Of a DNA stretch of 64,000 nt, positions 11,820-22,925 are shown piece by piece. The DNA lies in contig JAJTWR010000159.1 of NCBI GenBank assembly GCA_021613335.1, forward strand, positions 625,001 to 689,000, in the 5' to 3' direction. The notes below the pieces were generated by a model. The model saw only the letters and a list, made by a program, of their open reading frames with translations. It was not told the DNA's origin and made no database searches. The first letter of the stretch is position 1, and every line of letters starts with the position of its first letter. The DNA comes from Whitmania pigra (Eukaryota > Annelida > Clitellata > Hirudinida > Haemopidae). Made by a program: the position numbers and the translations under genes.

Positions 11820-14800
11820 TTAATATTTGTCGAGGAATCGTTCAAGGTAGAGTGTCGAAGCCATCAAATCCTGTAAAAATGTTTAAACGACTTCATGTAA
11901 AGATCAATATTTATCAAAACTAGGAAATAGCAACATACTTAAAATATAGGAATGTAATTGTGATTATAATAAGGATTTAATTTAGACTCAACACGGTATT
12001 CTCTTTAAAACGATTCTCAAAATCCACGAACCGTGATGCGAGGCACCGAAGGACTTTTCATTGACTGCTCGCTTCGTGGCGTTGTGCGCGAACACGTATT
12101 GGCTCTGAAAACATGCAAAAGCAAATGACTAATTCTAATGAATAACTGACGAACAACGAATTAAAACATCTTCAAACGAGCAAGATGTCAGTGGCATTTT
12201 TATTGAAGCAATGAGTGGGTACTGGTGCTATTCAATGACCGAGGATTTGGGGAGAGGCATGGCCTCTGCTTTGGAAAATATAGGAAAAAATTAAGTAAAT
12301 CTACTATAAAATAAAAGTTAATAAAAAAATTAAATTGAAAAGATGTATTTTAATCTAATTGTTTTAAAATTATTTCCATAATTTACCACTTTTGATTAAA
12401 ATTTTAGTAGATGTGACTTCCCCCTAAAACCACTTACTGGTTCCAGTACCCCCCTCACTGCTAGTGTTCTAAATCTGCCTTTGGTACTATTGGTGATGAT
12501 AATGATACTAACGAATTAAGAATAAAAATATTAATAATAGCGTAATTACGATGCATTAAGAATAATAACGTTGATAATAATGCAATGATGACGAGCTAGG
12601 AATATCTAAAACTTGAACCACAATACCACCTCAGTCTGCACCATAAATATCCTGTTGTTCCTCATCTCCAAAGTTGTCCTGAACAAGTCCAGTTTGCCGT
12701 CGACATCGACCAGCTGCAGCATCCGATCCACGAGAATGAACGTGCCCGTCCTTCCCGACCCAGAACTGAATACAACAATGCAACAATACAGCGATGTAAC
12801 ACCGTGAAAAATCCTCGTAAGGTTAACATATGAAGCAACATAAATAAACACATAAAGAAGTACTTTCAGAATGTTATAACCTGCAATGGACCAAAACAGG
12901 TGCATTCCTGTTACTGAATGCTCTGACGTCTCTCGTGAAGTTTAAAAAACTTTCTACATCTGTGGGTGGTCTGTTTTCAGTCCAATCGAGGAAATGGTAC
13001 TGGCGAACGGTTCTACAAACTTCATCCTGCGAGACGTTTTACAACATTGATGAAACACGTCGTTTTGTTTCAATACATAAATAATTAAACGTGAAACTAC
13101 GTAGGTGAAAAACTAGAGCAACTGAGATAAAATTTTGAAACTTCATCGCAAACGCTATACCATCTGAACTTTGAGTATTCTGATGACGTAATGAGTGAGC
13201 ACAGATTCCGACGTGAGACAAACTTGGACTTCTCCGTAGCTCAGAAACTCGTCCTGTTGTGCGTCGTTTGTCGACGGCCAGTACTTTGCACATTTGTCCT
13301 GAAGTTGCCACTCAACGATACATCATGATGATACCGTGCTCGACTTCATCAAATACATTCCTCAATAATACGATTCCATGCTCAACTTCACCAAAAATAT
13401 GCCTCATCTACCTTGCCATCTTCCTTGAGACTGGTCAACATGACGATGCAGCTCACATTCTGCTCCCAAATCATCCTCCAAAAGTCAGCCAGAGTGTTGC
13501 TTAGCGGTCCTTGAGCGGCAATGTACTCGCGTTGATAAGTCTGTCCCTGTCGAAAGGATGTAACATTGCAATCGATGAAAATAACACTAATTTGTCTAAT
13601 CATTTGAAGACATCTTAATGAATCATTAAAAAATTTATTGCTATTATCATCATCACCATCATCATCATTATTTAGTAATTTATATATTTAGGGTATAATT
13701 AAAATTATTAGCTCTTGAAGCCCACAGGAATGTAACTGGCGTTGATGTAATCAGTGGCCTGTTGATCGACATCCGACGGATTCAATTTGACTCTCGATGC
13801 ATCGTCTGCAAGAAGCAAGTATTAGATTTGAAAAGGTCGTTAAGGATAAACTACGGTTTATCATCCCTAACATGGAAGAATATTTGCATATCTGTTCTTG
13901 TTTCTGTTTTGTGGCAGTTCTGATGCAGACTTCTCGTGATGAGGGGTCAACTTGGTCAGCATCTTTAAAATGATCGCATTAACTTGAATTAACACTAAAT
14001 TTTTAATAAAACTAATCGCATTAACTTGAATCAACACTAAATTTTTAATAAAACTAATCGCATTAACTTGAATCAACACTAAATTTTTAATAAAACTAAT
14101 CGCATTAACTTGAATCAACACTAAATTTTTAATAAAACTAATCGCATTAACTTGAATCAACACTAAATTTTTAATAAAACTAATCGCATTAACTTGAATC
14201 AACACTAAATTTTTAATAAAACTAATCGCATTAACTTGAATCAACACTAAATTTTTAATAAAACTAATCGCATTAACTTGAATCAACACTAAATTTTTAA
14301 TAAAACTAATCGCATTAACTTATGTATTATACTAAGCATAACTTTACATTTGTAACATTTTAGATTTAATATTCTGTATTCAACACACATGTTTTGTAAA
14401 AAATCTGTCATTGCTTTTAAAACAAAAAGTTTAAAAAAAAGTTTTTTTGTTTTATATATTTTTATTCGTTTGTTTTTGTCGGTCGCATAAACGGCTAAAT
14501 CGTTCGACCATGTTTCATATATATAATAAATTAAAAACTATAATATAAAATAAAATTAAAACTAAAAACTTCTAATTTATCCGGATGCACGACTGACCTG
14601 ATATTGAGAATGAAATTTCTTGTCGCCATCTTTGTGCAGCTCATCAACGTACGAAGCAAATTTCTGTATCCTCACAGGTTTGGGCTGACTAATAAATAAT
14701 AATTGATAAAAACATAACAAAAAAACATAACTAATACTGAAAATGAAATGTATACACTGGACAAATAATTAAAAGCTGAACAATGAATTATTTTAAAAGG

Positions 14801-17800
14801 AAAAATGGAATTTGCTGGAACGTTATTTTCATAACAATATCTTTTTGGCGTGCAGGTTGGCCAAATGGGTTAAGTGCCTGCATACGGCAGTAATGACACC
14901 AGTGGTAATACGGGAAGGAGCGCTACATAAATGGTTACAAGAAGCACCTCTGATGATGTGCATGTGGTACTATGTAAGTTAAGTACAATTACAAATTTTC
15001 AATTTGGATCATGAACAACATAAAGTGCTTCTAAGTAGAAGTTAAGTTTAATCTCCAATTTAAGTTTAACCTCCAATTTAAGTTTAATCTTCAATTTAAG
15101 TTTAATCTCCATTTAATCTTCAATTTAACAATCAAAGCAATCAAAGGACTTCACACAGACAACAAAGTCCCAATTTTACGCCAGTGATGCTTAATTAAAA
15201 TCAAACTAACAATCACAAACATGGCTCAGCTTTCACATCCAAAAGATGGAAATGATTGACATTCTCAGAACTGTAACATGATATTTCAAGCCACACAAAC
15301 AATATTACCAACCTTTCAGCATCAGAAGATACAAATGCAGGATTTTCATTAAAACTTTGAGAACTGGTAGCAGTACTAAAATAGATAGTAATAACGAGTT
15401 AATGAGTCAACAAACATCCATTAATGAGTTGCTTGCAAATAAAATTATTTTTAATTTTAACCGGCTCAGAGGATTTCCTCTCCGCCTTTTCTCCTTGCCT
15501 ATGATGTAGGCACTCGCGAACAGGGCAGTCAATCCCAAGATCCCACCGATGGCAGGACCAGCTGCCCACCCTGCAAGAAGGATCATTATCATCACATCTA
15601 CTATCAGTTCATTGCCACATGCATTGTTTTCATTTTCTGGAATTTGGGCAGAGATGATAAACAACTCATGATGGAAATGATAAACAACACGTGATGGAGA
15701 TGATAAACACGTGACAGAGATGATAAACAACACAAGCAGACTGGAAAATTGGAAGCTCCTATCGAGTCTACTCATAATTTCACATTGGTATCAAACAAAT
15801 TGTTCAATAATTGAACAATAACAATTTTTGACAGTAATAAGGAGAATAACAATAGTGACTAGTAGTGTATCGTTGTCTCGACAGAAAATAACAGCAATAA
15901 ACTAAAACTATTTATTAACATACAATCACTTCTTGTATAATCACTAACTATCGGTCGTAACTCCCAAAATCAAATGAACACGAGTATCAACGTTAAAAAG
16001 TCTCAAAGTGCGCAGGTAGGTAGCCTCCAGGTGAGGCCAGGTACACTAGCTACAATATTACTAGCTACAATATTACTAGCTACAATATTACTAGCTACAA
16101 TATTACTAGCTACAATATTACTAGCTACAATATTACTAGCTACAATATTACTAGCTACAATATTATTAGCTACAATATTACTAGCTACAATATTACTAGC
16201 TACAATATTACTAGCTACAATATTATTAGCTACAATATTATTAGCTACAATATTATTAGCTACAATATTACTAGCTACAATATTACTAGCTACAATATTA
16301 TTAGCTACAATATTACTAGCTACAATATTATTAGCTACAATATTACTAGCTACAATATTACTAGCTACAATATTATTAGCTACAATATTACTAGCTACAA
16401 TATTACTAGCTACAATATTACTAGCTACAATATTATTAGCTACAATATTATTAGCTACAATATTACTAGCTACAATATTATTAGCTACAATATTACTAGC
16501 TACAATATTATTAGCTACAATATTACTAGCTACAATATTACTAGCTACAATATTACTAGCTACAATATTATTAGCTACAATATTATTAGCTACAATATTA
16601 TTAGCTACAATATTATTAGCTACAATATTACTAGCTACAATATTATTAGCTACAATATTATTAGCTACAATATTACTAGCTACAATATTACTAGCTACAA
16701 TATTACTAGCTACAATATTACTAGCTACAATATTATTAGCTACAATATTACTAGCTACAATATTACTAGCTACGTGAGTCGAGCGAAGCGAGCGAACACC
16801 AAGCGCGCGAAGCGCGCGTCTGGGCGCCCCCAACGCAAGCGTCATCTTTTGGATTTTATCCCTCGAGACCATTGTTCATTGACCACACCTGACGTACGTC
16901 TTACAGAAGGGGATTTCACCCATCCAGGACCAGTGGTCTAGTTCAAATCATTATACAAGTTCCGGTGCACACCCAGACTATGTCTTACAGGGGGGAGTTT
17001 CACCCTCCCTGGGAATTTTGTGACCGGTTCTAGCGTCTCATATCATGGGACCGCATCCAGGGCGGTTAGTGTATCTGGCCATTACAACCAGACGATACGT
17101 AACCCAATTACAACTGATCGCTACGATAACAATCGTACAGTTCAAATGTAGTATCGTACACGCGCTCCCATCTTTCGACGAGAAAGGTCCCACCTACTCA
17201 AAAAACCTCCGTAAATTGAGCGCTTAGCGGTTACAGGGTATGGCAAAATACCCCGACCTCGACCCGAATATTATTAGCTACAATATTATTAGCTACAATA
17301 TTACTAGCTACAATATTACTAGCTACAATATTACTAGCTACAATATTATTAGCTACAATATTATTAGCTACAATATTATTAGCTACAATATTATTAGCTA
17401 CAATATTATTAGCTACAATATTACTAGCTACAATATTATTAGCTACATAACAGTGACAACATTAACGGTAACGGTGACAATAATATTGAGAAGTACGGAA
17501 ACAGGATGTAATAAATTTAAAGCAAAATCTATTTTTAAATGGCAAACTCCAAAGGCATCTTAGTATCTAATGTGAGAAACAGTTGAAGTCAACAACAGCA
17601 CCTTGATTAATCACAACTAATGAATAAATTAATAATAAATGATTGTAACTCATGGGTTTGCATTTCTGCATGCAGCAGTTTAGGGGGAGCTTGAAGACTT
17701 AGGTATTGTTGATAATAAACAGCCATCATTATCATCATCATTATCTTCATCATCGGGCTTGACAATAAATGGTCGGCCTTCAGAACCCATTTAAAAGCAC

Positions 17801-19612
17801 TCAAGAGATTGTATGAATGCAAGTAACACCAGCAAACCTTCAGTAATAAAATGATATAAAATAATAAAAATAAATAAAACAAAACTACTTTAAAAGAAAA
17901 CAAACGCAATGCATCGATCATCCACGCAAGATGGGATGGCATAATTTACACCACGGAGGAAACGCAAACTCAAACAAATCTTAAAAACTAAACCTGATTG
18001 TGATCCTGTGAAGAAACTGGAATTTGGAGGAATGGATGTTGGAGTTGATTGTTCTTTGTTGGATGTTGGAGTTGATTGTTCTTTGTTGGATGTTGGAGTT
18101 GATGATGATGATGACAATGATGCAGGTTGTGATGAAGTTGATAATGATGCAGATTGCGATAAAGCTGATGTTAATGATGCAGATTGTGATAAAGTTGATG
18201 ATGATGATGATGCAGATTGTGATAAAGTTGATGATGATAATGATACAGATTGTGATAAAGTTGATGATGATGATTCAGATTGTGATAAATCTGATGATAA
18301 TGATGCAGATTGTGATAAAGTTGATGATGATGATTCAGATTGTGATAAATCTGATGATAATGATGCAGATTGTGATAAAGTTGATGATGATGATTCAGAT
18401 TGTGATAAAGCTGATGATGATGATGAAGATTGTGATAAAGTTGATGATGATAATGATACAGATTGTGATAAATCTGATGATAATGATGCAGATTGTGATA
18501 AAGTTGATGATGATGATGATGCAGATTGTGATAAAGTTGATGATGATGATGATGCAGATTGTGATAAAGTTGATGATGATGATTCAGATTGTGATAAATC
18601 TGATGATAATGATGCAGATTGTGATAAAGTTGATGATGATGATGATGATGCAGATTGTGATAAAGCTGATGATAATGATGCAGACTGTGATGAAGTTGAT
18701 GATGGCGATGATGATAATGCGGGTTGCGATAAGGTCTTAGATGATGACAATGAGGCTGTTTCCGGTGCTGCCGACAACGACAACTGCGATGAAAACATTG
18801 AGGAAGAAAGTGACAAATGATTTAATATTATTGATTCCGAAGAAAGTGGTGTTGAGGTTGAATCTGATGAAGTCGGTGTCGATGCTGAAGACAATTCTGT
18901 GTGGGAAACATATGAAATCATTTCAATTTGATGCAAACAAACAATTCATATATGTCTTACATAATTGAAAACATTTATAATTAACAAGAGATAGTACATT
19001 GACAAATTAATTGTTTCAATGGAAAATTAAGATATCAAGTTATTAGGAAACTTGAATATAAAAGATAAAAGTAGGAAAAAATAATATTGCAGTAAAGCTT
19101 TTCGAGTTGTCAAATCTAATTGTAAAAATAAGTGGATGATAAAATATCAAATCACATAATTTATGAAGATTAAACATTTCAACCTGTTGTGACTCCATTT
19201 GTCTGGATATTCTGAAGATCAAAAGTCATTTAATGGATTAGAATTATTTCCAAAGAATCATGGATTTCATAATGATGAAGCCAATAAGAGTTCAATGTTC
19301 AAATTAAATGTAATAATTTCAATTTAGGAGAGCAAATTCAAAAGTGCCCTCCCACTCAATTGGAATTTGCAACATTAACAGAGTAATGAGTAATTGAATA
19401 ACTATTGAGTTATGTATGCCTAAGTGAGTGGACAGACAAATTTAATTTAATAAATTTTAAAAATAAATGTTTCCCATTGAATAACAAAAACTTAACTACT
19501 TGACTTCGTGTGGCAAGATTTCCTGAAGTAATTGAAGAGAGGAATATTTGTGAGAGGACTGCTGTTGATTGCGTTGGTGAAGCGTTAACAGTCTCAGTAG
19601 CACAGGAGGTTC
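11820..19612 (-). CDS. Receptor-type protein tyrosine phosphatase with Ser-rich repeat ectodomain and a WTE loop (5' partial)
   Basis: Type I membrane phosphatase with one catalytic domain, most like the R3 group (PTPRB/PTPRJ type). Exons in gene order: 19612-19505, 18896-17994, 15570-15462, 15375-15313, 14688-14598, 13962-13872, 13805-13726, 13546-13412, 13298-13161, 13026-12881, 12765-12630, about 12104-12040, and a last exon 11870-11820; phases match at each junction up to 12630. The first two exons give about 335 Ser/Thr-rich ectodomain residues with no fibronectin repeats. Exon 15570-15462 encodes the membrane helix (GGILGLTALFASAY) followed by KEKRRR. The cytoplasmic part has KNRYANILPYD, DYINASYIP, REYIAAQGPL, the CX5R loop HCSSGSGRTG and MVQTESQYVF. 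The WPD catalytic loop reads WTE. The signal peptide exon was not found and the C-terminus is uncertain: the stop is at 11820 or 11842 depending on the last donor. Confidence 0.85.
13973..14320. repeat. 42-bp minisatellite, 8 full units plus a partial one
   Basis: Near-identical 42-base units each starting tcgcattaacttga, with nine unit starts spaced exactly 42 bases apart. It lies in a phosphatase intron, and its last, diverged copy forms the acceptor region of the exon 13962-13872. Because 42 is a multiple of three it leaves a 14-residue periodic open frame, which is not a gene. Confidence 0.95.
14862..14950 (-). repeat. Dispersed short repeat family A, inverted copy
   Basis: Reads as the reverse complement of the copies near 21730 and 35605: ttggccaaatgggtt, then cggcagtaatgac, then gcgctacataaatggtta followed by aagcacc. 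It lies in a phosphatase intron. Confidence 0.6.
16051..16770. repeat. 15-bp satellite array, exactly 48 units
   Basis: Forty-eight uninterrupted copies of tacaatattaYtagc, where Y is the only variable base (30 copies C, 18 copies T). There are no length changes at all. It lies in the large phosphatase intron 15571-17993. Reading frames of 267 and 289 residues across it exist only because the unit is a multiple of three. Confidence 0.98.
16771..17265. other. GC-richer unique segment between two arrays of the same 15-bp satellite
   Basis: About 495 bases of higher GC content, starting with self-complementary gagcgaagcgagcg and gcgcgcgaagcgcgcg. It contains two related blocks (gtcttacag plus gggga/ggagtttcaccc, near 16899 and 16981) about 80 bases apart. 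I see no gene. It looks like the body of a mobile or repeated element that carries the satellite. Confidence 0.6.
17266..17446. repeat. Second array of the same 15-bp satellite, about 12 units
   Basis: Same tacaatattaYtagc unit and orientation as the 48-unit array, with both C and T variants, ending in ctacataacag. Confidence 0.95.
17994..18896 (-). other. Ser-rich repeat exon of the phosphatase ectodomain
   Basis: A single 903-base exon with acceptor cccacacag and donor CAG|GTTTAG. It encodes 300 residues dominated by roughly 11-residue repeats of the form SxSSSSTLSQS, expected to be heavily O-glycosylated and extended. Exon ends are phase 1 and join in frame to the exon before it and to the membrane-helix exon. 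The DNA is a (TCA)-like tandem repeat, so the copy number may vary between individuals. Confidence 0.75.
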
Positions 19613-20351
19613 CTGTAACGGAAAGGATTTACTTCATTACTAATGTCTTGCATTTAGAGTTTTAGAGTTGTCTCGCTGCAATTACCTTTAAAACAACAAA
19701 GTAACACTACAAGATTGACATTAATCAAACGTATATAACTTATCATTCTGACATTCATTAAGAAAAACTTAATTGACGCAAATAACAGCCCCTCCATGCG
19801 CCATAAAAGTGGAATGCTCTCCTATGCCACACCTCGCTACAACATTTACATGTCAAAAGTGACCTCGGAGAACTTGGATTCAAAGTATTATTCAGCATTA
19901 TAACTAGTCTTGTTTTAAATTACTTATTTAAATAAGTTACAAATTGCACCCATAGTTTGTAGTTCATGTTGTGAAGTATGCAGGAAATTAAACTGGAAAA
20001 AGTAATCAAACGTTATAATAACGATTTGTACTTATTGTTTTTATAATATAATGACTTAATTACTTTATTGATTTATTTAATTGATTAAAGTCCGTTATTA
20101 CTTTATTGACAAATCCTATAGAGCTATATACTGCGCTGCAATAATGCATTTGTATTTATATTTGTTAATATAAAAACATTTTAAATAAACAAATTAATTT
20201 TAAGTTTAAATCAAATTAAGTAATTATTGAATTCCATATAATATAATGATTTATTATTAACACTCAAAATTTATTTTTGATTCGTCTAAGAGACGAAGAT
20301 TGGTTTAGTGATCATTTGTTTTTCAGTCTGTTCTCGTTTTGATCCGCGATA
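19613..20351. other. Divergent intergenic region, phosphatase (-) and SSBP1 (+)
   Basis: AT-rich. It should hold the missing signal-peptide exon or promoter of the phosphatase and the SSBP1 promoter. I looked for a start codon followed by a hydrophobic stretch on the minus strand and found none that splices in phase. Confidence 0.4.
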
Positions 20352-21569
20352 ATGTTTTGCAGGACGATTCTTAATGGATTCCGCGTAAGTATAATATGCA
20401 ATTCGTATTTTATTTTGTCCAATTCCAGTATTTTTTGAAGAGTGATATATTCAATCTTGCATCATCTAGTTTGCGAATGTGCGTTAGATTCATTGCTAAA
20501 ACGACTTTCACGTTGCTCCTAAGTTGGAATTGATTGCTTTTTTTAAAGGTGACAAAATGTACAATGAGGTCGTGTGCTACCTCAGCGGAAGGTGCCCTCA
20601 AGGGTTCTAAAATGGTTTTGACTGGCGAGAGAGGTGAGTAATTAAGCAGTATTTTTTTTATAAATCTTGAAATTCATTAATTAATAAAAATTAATAGATA
20701 TGCATTTGAAATGATTTGGCATGCAAATTTGTAATTTAATTGGATAATTCCATGCAGGAGTGAACAAAGTGATCCTCGTGGGACGAGTAGGTCGTGATTC
20801 AGAGATTAGAGGCTCAGAGGATAACCCTGTCATTGTTTTTCCACTGGCTACTTCATATACACTTAAATCAGTTGAAGGTTTACTGAACTTGTTGCAATTT
20901 GTATCTATATTTTTTTTTGTTTCCTTATTTAAGTTTTTAATTCCTTTGTACATTAGGTGAATATGTCCAGAAAACAGAGTGGCACAGGATCAGTGTGTTT
21001 AGACCAGTTCTCAGAGATCTTGTTGCTAAAACTATTAAGAAGGGGTGAGTATTTGAATATTTGTCTGATTAAATGTGGCTTGATTAGAAATTATTGTTTC
21101 AAATTTTTTATTGCTTTGTTTTTTTATGAGCAACATAAACTTTTCTAATAATAACACTGGGATTTTATAGCACCATGAGCATCAGGGGTGTTTAGTGTTA
21201 TAACACTACATCTAATGACGGTCGCTCTTATCGTTGCTTACAGGAACACAAACCTTCTAAGCCAAATTTAATTTGTTGTTAAAGTTCATTAAACTATAAA
21301 ATTAGCTATCAATTATTTCAGAGATAAAGTGTATGTGACAGGGCTGATAAGTTACAGTCAGTATGTGGACAAATCAAACGTTACTCAGCGTGCTGCCAAC
21401 ATTATAGCAGGTTTTGTATTTTGAGCCGTTTGTTTTTTATTGTTACAAGTTCAATTTCCATTGATTTTTTTTTTAATAATAATGATCTTATTATGTGAAT
21501 CTTGCAGATGATGTCATCTCACTTGGGAATGTTTCTCACATGGAGGGTGAGGAAGAAATCATAGTTTGA
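20352..21569 (+). CDS. SSBP1: Mitochondrial single-stranded DNA-binding protein
   Basis: Binds single-stranded mitochondrial DNA as a tetramer during replication in the matrix. Six exons: 20352-20384, 20549-20633, 20758-20877, 20957-21044, 21322-21410, 21508-21569; together 477 bases, 158 residues, close to the usual length of the family. The OB fold is recognisable from [15 protein letters not shown], then [16 protein letters not shown], then [12 protein letters not shown]. The N-terminus is basic and Ser-rich ([11 protein letters not shown] onward), as expected of a mitochondrial targeting sequence. All junctions are GT-AG with matching phases. It is transcribed away from the phosphatase. 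Confidence 0.95.
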
Positions 21570-21729
21570 TCAAATCACTGTTGACTTGGAACTGCCTAAT
21601 CATATCTGAGTATATTGCCAAACTCTCGAAAAACTGATCAAGTTATGCCATGTTTTATAGACTGTTTTAGAAACATTTTAGATAAAATTTTGACAAATTG
21701 TCTCTGTACTTGTATTTAGCTGTTTTTTT

Positions 21730-21920
21730 AGTGCCTTGTGTTTCCAGATAGGATGGCAAGGCACTTCTTGATTGATTCACTATTTGCATAGTGCCCCTAC
21801 CCAAGGGCGCTTCATGGCAGTGCAGACTGGGTTGCGGTCGCAATACATAGAGATTGTTATAACTGATTGTTATTAATGCCACATGCAGGTACACTACCCA
21901 TTTGACCAACTTGTGGTGAC
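21730..21920 (+). repeat. Dispersed short repeat family A, near-complete copy
   Basis: Has all three recognisable blocks: gtgccttgtg..aggatggcaaggcactt, then tgcccctacccaagggcgctt, then aggtacactacccatttgaccaactt. A partial copy of the same family may lie just upstream at 21170-21265 (cttacaggaacacaaacc). Confidence 0.65.
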
Positions 21921-22249
21921 CAGAATGTTGCTCAAATGGTGATAGCTCACATGGACCATGTGTTTTGAGCAAAAGTTGGGGAACCCAACTTGCATATACT
22001 CTTTCATTCTGCATAAAGGTTTAGGATTCCGTATTTTGGTGAGAATGATGTGACCTCCTAGGCACTAGAAATCAATTGGTTGAATCAACTTTTAGAATTC
22101 TTGTCAATATGGATGCGAATAGTTTGTGGAATGGTTTCTAATGACTGCCAAATGTTGATTGATAATCTCTTGTAAAGGGCAAGAGGTATGTTGCACTGTT
22201 CTTGTGGCTTGGCCAAGTTGGTTTGTTCAAGTTATTGAAGAGGTTGTGA

Positions 22250-22520
22250 ACATTGGTTCTAAACATGTTCTCGTTTGCTATCACGATTACATCCGACCCG
22301 CCCTATCTTAATCTTGTTTCACTCCACCGTGCCTTGCTCACCTTCGTTCATTCTCTTGACCAACCGAGTCTGAGACTTCGTCAATGCAGGCATCGCCGGA
22401 AACGATATTACCTTAATCATTCGATCTCAACCAATACCGGAGCTCTTCAAGCGTGAGCTCAAAACTCATTTCTTCGGAATGGCTTTGGACCGAAAACCTC
22501 GAGGTGCCATGTAAATACAA
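22250..22520 (+). pseudogene. Degenerate 3' fragment of a non-LTR retrotransposon
   Basis: In one frame the segment reads IIRSQPIPELFKRELKTHFF, the typical end of the reverse-transcriptase polyprotein of L2/CR1/Rex-like LINEs (compare IIRSQPTLPLQ in the LINE near 40135). Upstream frames are interrupted by stops. It lies between SSBP1 and RSRC1. Confidence 0.5.
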
Positions 22521-22925
22521 TATTAATAATAAGCGATTGACAAACACCGCAAAAGTTAAAGCAAGTATTTTCTAAAACCTATTTTCAGTGGAACGGATAG
22601 CCATAATAGTCACGGATCATACGGTTATCTTTCATCAATGTTCGAAATCTCGATTATCTATATTTTAGTAATTTTTTAATAGTAATATTGCTAATAAAAT
22701 TTAAAATAGTATTAAGCAGTTTTTGATTTATTATTATTGCAACGATTTATAAAATTTTATTGTTGTGAGCGTAAAAAGACTAGTTTACATTCTTTTATTT
22801 TGAACATGGATTGATTGCATTCATGGCATTAATTAGCTTTATTTTGGATTATGAATTTATGTATCTAAATTTATAAAAAGCATCACCCACAAATTTTGTT
22901 GTATCATATAATTTAATTTCTTAAG

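Noticed and set aside
13867..14289. 140-residue frame with 14-residue repeats on the minus strand
   Set aside because: Mostly the 42-bp minisatellite; only its last 30 codons are real, as the phosphatase exon 13962-13872.
15974..16872. Open frames of 267 (+) and 289 (-) residues with perfect five-residue repeats
   Set aside because: They come from the 15-bp satellite, whose length is a multiple of three; there is no splice or start context and the region is inside a phosphatase intron.
13973..17446. CRISPR-like regular arrays
   Set aside because: Units are head-to-tail with no variable spacers; they are minisatellites in an animal intron.
18008..18820. 270-residue Asp/Cys-rich acidic repeat frame on the + strand
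   Set aside because: It is the antisense of the Ser-repeat exon. Only the minus strand has splice sites whose phases join the membrane helix and phosphatase exons.
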